DNA of 64,000 bases from Flavobacterium sp. CYK-55 (GTDB taxonomy: Bacteria; Bacteroidota; Bacteroidia; Flavobacteriales; Flavobacteriaceae): the NCBI RefSeq assembly GCF_018413465.1, contig NZ_JAHCDK010000001.1:434001-498000 (forward strand). Direction: 5' to 3'. The notes under the pieces are model-generated. The model saw only the letters and a program-made list of their open reading frames with translations, did not search any database and was not told the DNA's origin. The stretch's first letter is position 1, and every line of letters begins with the position of its first letter. This document shows positions 18,889 to 27,268 of this stretch, piece by piece. The translations under genes were made by a program, and so were the position numbers.

Positions 18889-19815
18889 TTATTCGCCCCA
18901 ATTCTTGAGCTCGTCTTCTGACCACAATTCTGGAAAGAAAATACGGCGCTGATATTTAGGCAACATATATTTTTTCCAATCACTACCGCCTGTAGCCTCA
19001 CCATTACCATGACCGCTGTCAATATATTTGGTAGCTGCATTAAAGTGTCCCATAACCCATTTAATGTTCACCGTGTAATCATAATGACGCATGGCTTGGA
19101 TGAGTTCAGGGTTTTTCTGATCAGCTTCAGGTAATTGTTTGAATTTTCGCCAAAGATTAATGGTGTTGTATTTTTCCATTTCTCTGAGGAAAAAACCTCT
19201 GTATTTTCGTTCAAATTCTTGAATGAGATACGATTTTTCACCTGTTTGATGATCTTTTCCTGCCGCTTGCCAATACAAATGCTCAAAAGCATGTGAATAC
19301 GGTGTATTTCTGTCAATGGTTGCTCTGAATCGATAATCAATCAAATTAATTAAATCGGTAGAGGCAAATTCAATCAATCTGTACTGTGCGCTCTGAAAAC
19401 CACTAGCGGGAGTAAGTGTATTGCGAAATTTCATGTATTGCTCGATTTCCATTCCGTCGCCCATAATGTCAAATGAAGTAGTAAGCATATCAAAATAGCG
19501 ACTGATCCGGCGAAGCTTCTCTGTAAAAAAAGCTGTTTGTGGTTGTGCGCACAGAGTCACTTGTTCAATTTCCCATAAAACCATTTTAAACAAAAGTTCA
19601 TTGACTTGATGATACATCACAAAAACCATTTCGTCGGGCAAAGTGGTTCTTTGAGTTTGCAAACTCAGCAAAGCATCAGTTTGAATATAATCCCAATAAG
19701 TAATGGGTTTAGCCCAAAGCAAGCCTTCTAAATGAGTGTCTGTTTTTTGATTTATGGCTTGAAATTTTTCGTCAAGACGATCTAAAATTTCTTGTGTTGG
19801 GTGTGTTATTTCCAT
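18889..19815 (-). CDS. Tryptophan 2,3-dioxygenase family protein
   Basis: 308 residues. Family segments are visible: MYHQVNELLFKMVLWE (substrate-contacting helix), SGFQSAQYRLIE, and near the C-terminus WVMGHFNAATKY with the probable haem-ligand histidine, then EATGGSDWKKYM. This matches haem-dependent opening of the tryptophan indole ring to N-formylkynurenine. No other kynurenine pathway gene is in the window. The ATG shares one base with the stop of the DUF3108 gene, implying coupled translation. Confidence 0.86.
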   Translation of the reverse strand: MEITHPTQEILDRLDEKFQAINQKTDTHLEGLLWAKPITYWDYIQTDALLSLQTQRTTLPDEMVFVMYHQVNELLFKMVLWEIEQVTLCAQPQTAFFTEKLRRISRYFDMLTTSFDIMGDGMEIEQYMKFRNTLTPASGFQSAQYRLIEFASTDLINLIDYRFRATIDRNTPYSHAFEHLYWQAAGKDHQTGEKSYLIQEFERKYRGFFLREMEKYNTINLWRKFKQLPEADQKNPELIQAMRHYDYTVNIKWVMGHFNAATKYIDSGHGNGEATGGSDWKKYMLPKYQRRIFFPELWSEDELKNWGE

Positions 19816-20591
19816 TAAGATTTAACTTTAACTTTAAAAGAATATTTTAAGCCTTTAAAGGCATCTAAGTCAGCTTTTAATGATCCGACAGCTAAACTAG
19901 CTTTGATTCGCAACGGTATTTTATTATCGTCATCTGAAATCCAAACTGTTAAACTTTCTTCTTCTTTGAAAACACGGCCAGATTGAACCAGCGGTCTAAA
20001 AATCATACAAGGAACAACACCAAATTTAGTATCGATGTCTTCGTTTCCTAAAAATTTGAGTTTGAACTTGGTAATCTCGCCATCAAAGAACATATCAACG
20101 GCCACGGATTCTCCGGGTTTCATCCGATCAATGGCCGGATAATTTCTTAAATAATAAAAAGTAGAAACGATGTCTTGAACATTTTCTGTTACCGGATAAA
20201 CCTTCTCAGATTTGTTTTTGTAGTCTTTGACCAAAACTTTATTGTCGTCTTGGTTGAAAAAACCTTCTTGATCTTTTCGGTAACCGCCTTCATCAATTTT
20301 TCTAACAAACTGATACGGCTTACAAGTTTCTTTGTCAAAATAGCTTTCGTATAAATCTTCTACTTTAAAAAAGAATCTTGACATTCCGGTTGTGTATCCC
20401 TTTCCAACAGCATGATACACTTTTTTGTTTTGTCTAACGGCTTCTTTTACTTCTAAAGTGGCGTATCCGGCATTAATAAAGCCGTAATGAATTCTGAATT
20501 TATACCATTCGCCTACATCAAATGCTCTTTCTTTTTGGTTGCTGAACCCAAAAGTGGTGATGATTAATACAAATGCGATGACTTTTTTCAT
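19815..20591 (-). CDS. DUF3108 domain-containing secreted protein
   Basis: A 258-residue protein with an N-terminal signal peptide (about 1-18, MKKVIAFVLIITTFGFS). The remainder has the pattern of the DUF3108 family: GEWYKFRIHYGFINAGYA near the start, then a KVEDLYESYFD segment, DIVSTFYYLR and a beta-rich C-terminus. It is expected in the periplasm or outer-membrane inner face. Function unknown. Coupled to the downstream tryptophan dioxygenase by a one-base overlap, although no functional link is obvious. Confidence 0.82.
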   Translation of the reverse strand: MKKVIAFVLIITTFGFSNQKERAFDVGEWYKFRIHYGFINAGYATLEVKEAVRQNKKVYHAVGKGYTTGMSRFFFKVEDLYESYFDKETCKPYQFVRKIDEGGYRKDQEGFFNQDDNKVLVKDYKNKSEKVYPVTENVQDIVSTFYYLRNYPAIDRMKPGESVAVDMFFDGEITKFKLKFLGNEDIDTKFGVVPCMIFRPLVQSGRVFKEEESLTVWISDDDNKIPLRIKASLAVGSLKADLDAFKGLKYSFKVKVKS

Positions 20592-20650
20592 ATATTTTCA
20601 AATTGATTTCGCCCCCGAAAGCAATTTCTGTTCCAAATGTACTAAAAACA

Positions 20651-20685
20651 AAAAAACCCAGTCAAATATGATGACCGGGTTTTTA
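20651..20685. terminator. Bidirectional hairpin terminator in the hppD-DUF3108 gap
   Basis: ACCCAGTCA (20656-20664) pairs with TGACCGGGT (20672-20680), one mismatch allowing wobble, with T runs in both directions. It lies about 205 bases after the hppD stop on the minus strand. Confidence 0.75.
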
Positions 20686-20889
20686 TGCTATTAACCAACC
20701 AAAAACTATAAATTATGAAAAAATTTATATAAAAACTTCTGGAAACCACTCCTTCGGTTTTTGTTGGTACAAAGATATGCCGGTTTTTGAAATATTGTCA
20801 ATAAAAATTCAACTTTAACACGTTGAATTAATAAATCATGCTGTTTTGTGTTTTTGTTTTGAGAATTATTTAAAATTATTAGCTGATTT
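20686..20889. other. AT-rich gap after hppD with leader-like sequence
   Basis: No supported gene. On the plus strand, just after the hairpin, an unstructured AACC-rich stretch leads to ATG followed by four codons and a stop (MKKFI). Such leaders precede some flavobacterial genes, so this may be the remnant or start of a lost transcript. I see nothing else. Confidence 0.3.
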
Positions 20890-22050
20890 TTACAAAGTCC
20901 CTCTTTTTTCTTGTTCGCGCTCAATGGATTCAAACAGAGCTTTAAAGTTTCCGGCTCCAAAACCTCTAGCTCCCATGCGCTGAATAATCTCGAAGAAAAG
21001 AGTTGGTCGGTCTTCAACAGGTTTTGTAAATATCTGAAGTAGATAACCTTCTTCATCAGCGTCAACCATAATGGCCAACTTTTCAATCTCGGCTAAATCT
21101 TCTTTCATCATTTTCATGTGGTCGCCCAAACGATTGGGAATTTCTTCATAGTATGCTCTAGGCGGAGCTGACAGAAACTCTACACCGCGCGCTCGAAGAC
21201 CCGCAACCGTTTTAATGATGTCATCTGTAGCTACAGCAATATGTTGCACTCCGGGGCTTTCATAAAAATCGAGATATTCTTCAATCTGAGATTTCTTTTT
21301 ACCTTCGGCCGGTTCATTGATCGGAAACTTAATTCTTCCGTTGCCATTGCTCATTACTTTACTCATCAATGCTGAATATTCAGTGTGGATTTGGCTGTCA
21401 TCAAACGAAAGAAAATTTTCAAATCCCATCACATCTTCATACCATTTTACCCACTGGTTCATTTCGCCCCAACCTACATTTCCAACCATGTGATCAATGT
21501 ATTTCAAGCCCAGCGGTTCCGGATTGTAATCCGACTTCCATTCAACAAACCCTGGCAAGAAAATTCCGTTGTAGTTTTTACGCTCGACAAAAATGTGAAC
21601 CGTTTCTCCGTAGGTATATATTCCGGAACGAACCAATTCGCCATGCTCATCTTTTTCAACCGTAGGCTCCATAAATGATTTCGCGCCTCGTTTGGTTGTT
21701 TCCTCCCAAGCAGAACGGGCATCTTCAACCCATAATGCAACCACTTTCACACCGTCGCCATGTTTTACGATATGCTCGTTGATAGGAGATTTGCTGTTGA
21801 GTGGCGTGGTCAAAACCAATTTGATTTTGTCTTGTTTGAGCACATAACTCACAGAATCTCTCGAGCCGGTTTCTAATCCGCGATAAGCCATCGACTGAAA
21901 ACCAAAAGCAGTTTTATAAAAGTGTGCTGATTGTTTGGCATTCCCGACATAAAATTCAACATAATCGGTACCCAAAAGTGGAAGGAAATCTTGAGCTCCT
22001 TCAAATATTTTTTCTAAACCGTATTCAACGGATTTTACTTCTTTTGACAT
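20890..22050 (-). CDS. hppD: 4-hydroxyphenylpyruvate dioxygenase
   Basis: Converts 4-hydroxyphenylpyruvate to homogentisate in tyrosine catabolism. The 386-residue protein has two glyoxalase-like halves; the iron ligands of the C-terminal half are H187 (YIDHMVGNV), H270 (GVQHIAVAT) and E354 (LFFEIIQR). The C-terminal helix region RGFGAGNFKALFE that gates the active site is present. It lies 51 bases downstream of hmgA on the same strand, so the two probably form an operon. Confidence 0.96.
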   Translation of the reverse strand: MSKEVKSVEYGLEKIFEGAQDFLPLLGTDYVEFYVGNAKQSAHFYKTAFGFQSMAYRGLETGSRDSVSYVLKQDKIKLVLTTPLNSKSPINEHIVKHGDGVKVVALWVEDARSAWEETTKRGAKSFMEPTVEKDEHGELVRSGIYTYGETVHIFVERKNYNGIFLPGFVEWKSDYNPEPLGLKYIDHMVGNVGWGEMNQWVKWYEDVMGFENFLSFDDSQIHTEYSALMSKVMSNGNGRIKFPINEPAEGKKKSQIEEYLDFYESPGVQHIAVATDDIIKTVAGLRARGVEFLSAPPRAYYEEIPNRLGDHMKMMKEDLAEIEKLAIMVDADEEGYLLQIFTKPVEDRPTLFFEIIQRMGARGFGAGNFKALFESIEREQEKRGTL

Positions 22051-22101
22051 AATAATAAAGATATTAGCGGACCAAATCTGTCCTAAAGTTGTGTTCTAAT
22101 T

Positions 22102-23259
22102 TTACTCTAACCAAGATTGATAGTACTTGTCATCGGCAATTTTCATGGCTTCTTCTGTTACCATCAAAGGCTTGAAGGTATCCACCATAACGGCTAATTC
22201 GAGGGTTTCTTTTTTTCCGATGCTTCTTTCAGTAGCGCCTGGATGTGGGCCATGTGGAATTCCGGCCGGATGCAGTGAAATATGACCTGCTTCTATATCG
22301 TTTCGGCTCATAAAATCACCATCGACATAATACAAAACCTCATCAGAGTCAATGTTGCTGTGGTTGTAGGGCGCCGGAATCGCATCAGGATGATAATCGT
22401 ACAAACGCGGCACAAACGAACAAACCACAAATGCATCGGTTTCAAAAGTTTGATGCACTGGAGGCGGCTGGTGAATTCTACCGGTAATCGGTTCAAAATC
22501 GTGGATGGAGAAGGCATATGGATAATTATAACCGTCATAACCAACTACATCAAACGGATGCGTGGCATAAACCATATCAAAAATTTCGTCTTTCTTTTTG
22601 ACTTTGATGACAAAATCTCCTTTTTCATTGTTGGTTTCAAGTTCCTGCGGACGACGAATATCGCGTTCACAAAAAGGCGAATGCTCTAACAATTGCCCAA
22701 ACCAGTTGCGATAACGCTTTGGTGTATAAATCGGACGGTGCGACTCAACAATAAACAAACGGTTGTCATCGGTATCAAAATCAATTTTATAGATAATCCC
22801 GCGCGGAATCAGCAAATAATCTCCGTATTTAAAATCGAGATTACCCAGCATGGTTCTAAGCTTTCCGGTTCCTCGGTGGATAAAAATCAATTCATCTGAA
22901 TCGGTGTTTTTATAGAAATAATCCGTGGTTGATTTTTGGGGTGCAGCCAAGGCAATATGACAATCTGAATTGGTCAGAACAATTTTTCTAGATTGTAAAT
23001 AATCAGCCTCCGGATTTACTTGAAACCCGCGCAAACGATACGATTGCATGTTGTTGGCTTTGGCAATTTTGGGAGCAACGCTATATTGACCGCGAATTTC
23101 TTTTACTTGGGTCGGACGTTGCTCGTGATAAGAATTGGTGGACATTCCGTCAAAACCTACGGTGCCGAAAAGTTGTTCGTAGTATAAATCTCCGTTGGGT
23201 TTTCTGAATTGAATATGTCTTTTATGCGGAATGCTTCCTAGTTTGTGATATATAGGCAT
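22102..23259 (-). CDS. hmgA: Homogentisate 1,2-dioxygenase
   Basis: Opens the homogentisate ring to maleylacetoacetate, the step after HppD. 385 residues of a cupin-type iron enzyme, with HPAGIPHGPHPGATE near 330-345 carrying the C-terminal iron-site histidines, and YLLIPRGIIY in the first cupin half. The length is shorter than the roughly 435-445 residues of animal and Pseudomonas enzymes but fits the Bacteroidota form. Maleylacetoacetate isomerase and fumarylacetoacetase are not in this window. Confidence 0.93.
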   Translation of the reverse strand: MPIYHKLGSIPHKRHIQFRKPNGDLYYEQLFGTVGFDGMSTNSYHEQRPTQVKEIRGQYSVAPKIAKANNMQSYRLRGFQVNPEADYLQSRKIVLTNSDCHIALAAPQKSTTDYFYKNTDSDELIFIHRGTGKLRTMLGNLDFKYGDYLLIPRGIIYKIDFDTDDNRLFIVESHRPIYTPKRYRNWFGQLLEHSPFCERDIRRPQELETNNEKGDFVIKVKKKDEIFDMVYATHPFDVVGYDGYNYPYAFSIHDFEPITGRIHQPPPVHQTFETDAFVVCSFVPRLYDYHPDAIPAPYNHSNIDSDEVLYYVDGDFMSRNDIEAGHISLHPAGIPHGPHPGATERSIGKKETLELAVMVDTFKPLMVTEEAMKIADDKYYQSWLE

Positions 23260-23271
23260 AATGAAAAGTTT

Positions 23272-23378
23272 TTAATGAACGTTTTGATGTTTATACTCAA
23301 AAACGTCATCCATCACTCCGGATTTCTCTTCATCAGAAATTGCAGATAAGCCAATAAACCGCTCCAACTATTTTTCAT
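23272..23378 (-). other. Two or three tiny overlapping reading frames upstream of hmgA
   Basis: On the minus strand an ATG at 23378 opens 21 codons (MKNSWSGLLAY...), ending in TGA at 23313-23315, which overlaps a second ATG opening 13 codons (MDDVFEYKHQNVH) to a stop at 23272. A TTG at 23367 in the second frame would extend it to 31 residues. The frames could be a decayed gene end or a short leader of hmgA. No product is recognised. Confidence 0.25.
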
Positions 23379-23426
23379 AATAACAAATATCGGAAAAAAA
23401 CATACCGTACAACGAGTATAGTCATA

Positions 23427-23469
23427 AAAAAACCCAAATTCTGCTTCATCAACAAGAAACAGAATTTGG
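23427..23469 (-). terminator. Terminator after the amino acid permease gene
   Basis: CCAAATTCTG and CAGAATTTGG form a perfect 10-base-pair stem with a 16-base loop, followed on the minus strand by a seven-T run, 29 bases after the permease stop. Confidence 0.8.
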
Positions 23470-23497
23470 ATTATTAATCAAACTTAATGTTTATCCT

Positions 23498-24973
23498 TTA
23501 CTCAGGATTGTTGAGTTTGCTATGCTTTTTACTATAGCCAAAATAGATTATCAATCCGATGGCCAACCAGCCAATCAATCTGAGCCAATTGGTCCAACCC
23601 AAACCATAAATCATCGCCAAACAAACCAATACTCCTAAAACAGGAACAATGGGCACCAAAGGTGTTTTGAATTCACGAGGCATATCTGGATTGGTTTTGC
23701 GCAAAACGATAACCGAAATACAAACCAAAATAAAGGCAAACAAGGTTCCGATACTGGTCATATCACCTACAATATCGCCGGGTAAAAACGCAGCAAATAA
23801 GCCTACTATAACCATGATCGCCAAATTGGCTTTATAGGGTGTTTTATATTTTGAATGTAAATCTCCGAAAGCTTTGGGCAACAGACCGTCTTTACCCATA
23901 GAGTAAAACACACGTGATTGTCCGAGCAACATCACCAAAATCACCGAGGTAAATCCGAACAAAATAGCTACGGTAACAAACTGCGCCAACCATTGATATC
24001 CTTCGCCCATGGCAGAAGTAATCGCATTGGCTACTGAGGCTTCTTTTCCGCTGGTTCTGAAAAACTCAACCGATTCTAAACCGGTCAGAACATGGGCAAA
24101 CAAAATGTACAAAATCGTACAAATAGCCAATGACCCTAAAATACCAATCGGCATATCGCGTTTTGGGTTTTTAGTTTCTTGAGCGGCGGTACTCACGGCG
24201 TCAAATCCAATGAAAGCGAAGAAAACTGTTCCGGCTGCTCCGAGAATTCCGAGGATTCCACCAAAATGGTGATCCACTCCGTGTTCATCCGTAAAAATAG
24301 ATGGCTCAGGAATATAAGGTGTATGGTTTTCAGGATGCACAAAACTCCATCCGAAGATAATAATCATTACTACAATGCTCACTTTGACTACGACTATAAG
24401 GCCATTGACAAAAGCAGATTCTTGTGTGCCTTTAATCAAAAGCAAACTGATGACTGCCACGATAAACAAAGCAGGTAGATTAATTATACCGTGAATACCA
24501 GAGTCTGAAACTTGTAAAGGCGAGTGACACCACTCATAAGGAATCGGGCTCGTATGCAGCACGTTGACCAGCAGGTTGTTGAGGTATTCACTCCATGCAA
24601 TACCAACCGTTGCTGCTCCTACGGCATATTCCAGAATCAAATCCCAGCCAATAATCCAAGCAAGCAATTCGCCCATAGTAGCATAAGTATAGGTGTATGC
24701 ACTTCCAGAAATCGGAATAGATGATGAAAGCTCAGCATAACATAAACCTGCCAATGCACAGCCAATAGCGGCTACGATAAATCCGATGGTAACAGATGGA
24801 CCTGCATTTTGAGCTGCTGCGGTAGCTGTTCTTACAAACAAACCTGCTCCGATAATGGCGCCGATACCCAAGGCTACTAATGACCAAGCCGTGAGTGTAC
24901 GCTTCATCCCTTTCTCAGATTCAGCAGCTTCACTGAGCAATTGAGTTATTGATTTTTTCTTCCAAATAGACAT
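23498..24973 (-). CDS. Amino acid permease (APC superfamily, CAT-like)
   Basis: 491 residues, strongly hydrophobic, with about 12-14 membrane segments. The N-terminal part has GIGAIIGAGLFV, the unwound helix 1 motif of APC transporters, and the helix 6 region is FFAFIGFDAVSTAAQE, typical of the cationic amino acid transporter (CAT) branch. Substrate is not readable from sequence; its place next to tyrosine and tryptophan catabolic genes suggests amino acid uptake. It has its own terminator, so it is a separate transcript from hmgA. Confidence 0.9.
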   Translation of the reverse strand: MSIWKKKSITQLLSEAAESEKGMKRTLTAWSLVALGIGAIIGAGLFVRTATAAAQNAGPSVTIGFIVAAIGCALAGLCYAELSSSIPISGSAYTYTYATMGELLAWIIGWDLILEYAVGAATVGIAWSEYLNNLLVNVLHTSPIPYEWCHSPLQVSDSGIHGIINLPALFIVAVISLLLIKGTQESAFVNGLIVVVKVSIVVMIIIFGWSFVHPENHTPYIPEPSIFTDEHGVDHHFGGILGILGAAGTVFFAFIGFDAVSTAAQETKNPKRDMPIGILGSLAICTILYILFAHVLTGLESVEFFRTSGKEASVANAITSAMGEGYQWLAQFVTVAILFGFTSVILVMLLGQSRVFYSMGKDGLLPKAFGDLHSKYKTPYKANLAIMVIVGLFAAFLPGDIVGDMTSIGTLFAFILVCISVIVLRKTNPDMPREFKTPLVPIVPVLGVLVCLAMIYGLGWTNWLRLIGWLAIGLIIYFGYSKKHSKLNNPE

Positions 24974-25050
24974 AAAAACTATTTTAATCGTTAGTGGTTT
25001 TCAAATATATTGTTTTTTCGAGAACAGCAAGTATATTTTTTCAGGGGTTA

Positions 25051-27261
25051 TTAAAACCAAAAGCCCAAACTTACCCAAACATAGCTTTTAGATTGTTCAG
25101 GCGACCAAGTGTATTTTATTTCTGCAGGGCCAATAATAGATTCTATTCCGTAGCCAACCGCATATCCGCTGTAATTAATTTTGGATAGCCATTTAGAATT
25201 GTCAAACATATTGTCTGAAATATTGGCATAATTGGCAGAAAAGTTAACATGATTCTTTTTGAAAATTTCATAATCAAATGTAAATGCACTTTTGATGTAG
25301 GCATCGCCGTTCAAACTCAAAAAGTCATAACCGTAAAAAGGCTTGAAGTTGTTGAGCGGTGCAAATCCGTATCCTCCCAAAACAAAATCAAAAAAGTGAA
25401 TACTCTCTTTCCCGATGGCAAAACCCATTTCAGATTGATACTTTAAAGTAGCTTTTCTGAAAATCTTTTGCGCAAACCCAAACTCACCTTTAAGAATAGA
25501 AAAATTATTAAATGACTTGGTATAGTTTGACGAATAGAAATAATTCTGAAAATCACCTGAAAAATACCATCCTTTTTTCGGAAAGTACTTATTGTCAAGT
25601 GCGTCAAATTTTAAATATCCGAAAATGCTTCCGTAATGGCTTTTTTCAAAATAAGAGCCCCCGTCGTCAATTGTTTTTGATTCAATAGTTAAATATTTGT
25701 GCTCTAGTCCGGTGCCGACAACAAACTTTTGAATAAAAATACTTTGACAATACAATTGATTGGTAAAATCAGCAAAATCAATATTAAGCGAACCTATATT
25801 CCATTGACTGAACAATGCTCCATCATTAAAATCTGTAAAAACATTTCTGTTGAATCTGTTGTATTTTGAGCGAAATCCAAAACTCCAATAAAATCCATTA
25901 TCAACATAGTAATCAAAATTGTACCTGAGGTTATCACCCAAAATAACGTCTACTGAAGCTACGTCATTTCTAAACAAAATCTTTTTTTGCGTTATATTGA
26001 GCAAAATACCGCTTTTATATAATCCATCATAGTGTAAGGCAAAGCGAACATATGACTGCGTAGGATTTTCAACAAGGTGAATATTTAAATCATCAAACTC
26101 TTGGTTTTTATCAAGCCTGTATGAAATAGAACTAAAGTTTTGAGTTGCGGTTATATTGTCTATTCCGCGGCGCAAATCGTCAAAAGAGATTTTGCTGTTT
26201 TGCTTGAATCTAAGCTTGCCCACTGCGTAAGCTCTGGTGTAGTTTTTTAAAGGATTAATGATGATATTCTTGATATTCAAACTATCCGAGGCGGTATTTT
26301 TAATCGGCTGATGAATGTAATCTGTAGCCCCGAAGATTTTAATTTTGTCATACAAAGCCATGGCAGCTTCTTCGCCTTTTTGAACAATTTCTGAACCTTG
26401 ATCAAAAGATATAACTCCGTAATCATTGATGTCGGGCTTGATGTAAATATCTGTCTTGTTGAGCTTTTCCTTCATTTTTTCAATCATCTGAAGGTTAGAA
26501 ATCTGAACCAGAATTTTGGTTGCATCACGCAAAGATTTACGATCTTTTAAGTCATCTTGTACATCAACACCAATAATGATATCGGCTCCTAAATTCTTGA
26601 TGGCTTCCACAGGGAAATTATTCGCCACACCTCCATCAACCAGCCATTTCCCGTCAATTTCAACCGGAGCAAACAAACTCGGAAAGGCGCCGCTAGCCAA
26701 AAGCGCTTGCGGTAAATATCCTTTGTCAAGCAACACTTCTTCACCCGTTTCAATATCGGTGGCCATACACAAAAAAGGAATCGGCAATTGATTAAAATCG
26801 TGAATGTTTCTAACCCTATTCAGTAGCTTATTGAGTAAATTGTAATTGTACATTCCACGAGAAATAGCCGTTGGTATACCTACTTTCATTTTGTGAACCG
26901 GAAGCGTAAAAGCATAGCGCTCGTCGTTGTTTTTTTCGTAGAAATTCTTTGAAGCTCTTGGGATATAATCACTCAACAAAGCATCAAAATCGGTTTGTTT
27001 GAAAATGGAGTCAATTTGCTGAGCCGAATAGCCCGAGGCATACAACCCACCAACTACCGCGCCCATACTGGTTCCGCCAATATAATCAACTTTTACACCG
27101 GCCTTTTCAAGCACTTTTAAAACCCCAATATGTGCAAATCCTTTGGCGCCTCCTCCACTAAGTACCAACCCGACTTTTGGTCTTGGCTTGACTACATCAG
27201 TTTGAGCCCAAATTTGACTTGCCGCAAGAAAAAGTAAAAATAACCACCCAATTTTCTTCAT
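25051..27261 (-). CDS. Patatin-like phospholipase fused to POTRA and outer-membrane barrel (type Vd-like)
   Basis: 736 residues. Signal peptide at about 1-20; patatin domain about 25-290 with oxyanion loop SGGGAKGF (35-42), nucleophile S65 in GGTSMG and D209 in the DGG motif, so the Ser-Asp dyad is intact. A POTRA-like segment (about 335-405) follows, then a C-terminal Omp85-type beta-barrel to the terminal aromatic residue (SLGFWF). This is the layout of PlpD/FplA type Vd autotransporters. The start was moved 21 codons in, to MKKIGWLFLL, so the signal peptide is N-terminal. Only 7 bases separate it from the uvrC stop, so the two are probably co-transcribed. Confidence 0.88.
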   Translation of the reverse strand: MKKIGWLFLLFLAASQIWAQTDVVKPRPKVGLVLSGGGAKGFAHIGVLKVLEKAGVKVDYIGGTSMGAVVGGLYASGYSAQQIDSIFKQTDFDALLSDYIPRASKNFYEKNNDERYAFTLPVHKMKVGIPTAISRGMYNYNLLNKLLNRVRNIHDFNQLPIPFLCMATDIETGEEVLLDKGYLPQALLASGAFPSLFAPVEIDGKWLVDGGVANNFPVEAIKNLGADIIIGVDVQDDLKDRKSLRDATKILVQISNLQMIEKMKEKLNKTDIYIKPDINDYGVISFDQGSEIVQKGEEAAMALYDKIKIFGATDYIHQPIKNTASDSLNIKNIIINPLKNYTRAYAVGKLRFKQNSKISFDDLRRGIDNITATQNFSSISYRLDKNQEFDDLNIHLVENPTQSYVRFALHYDGLYKSGILLNITQKKILFRNDVASVDVILGDNLRYNFDYYVDNGFYWSFGFRSKYNRFNRNVFTDFNDGALFSQWNIGSLNIDFADFTNQLYCQSIFIQKFVVGTGLEHKYLTIESKTIDDGGSYFEKSHYGSIFGYLKFDALDNKYFPKKGWYFSGDFQNYFYSSNYTKSFNNFSILKGEFGFAQKIFRKATLKYQSEMGFAIGKESIHFFDFVLGGYGFAPLNNFKPFYGYDFLSLNGDAYIKSAFTFDYEIFKKNHVNFSANYANISDNMFDNSKWLSKINYSGYAVGYGIESIIGPAEIKYTWSPEQSKSYVWVSLGFWF

Positions 27262-27268
27262 AGAACCA

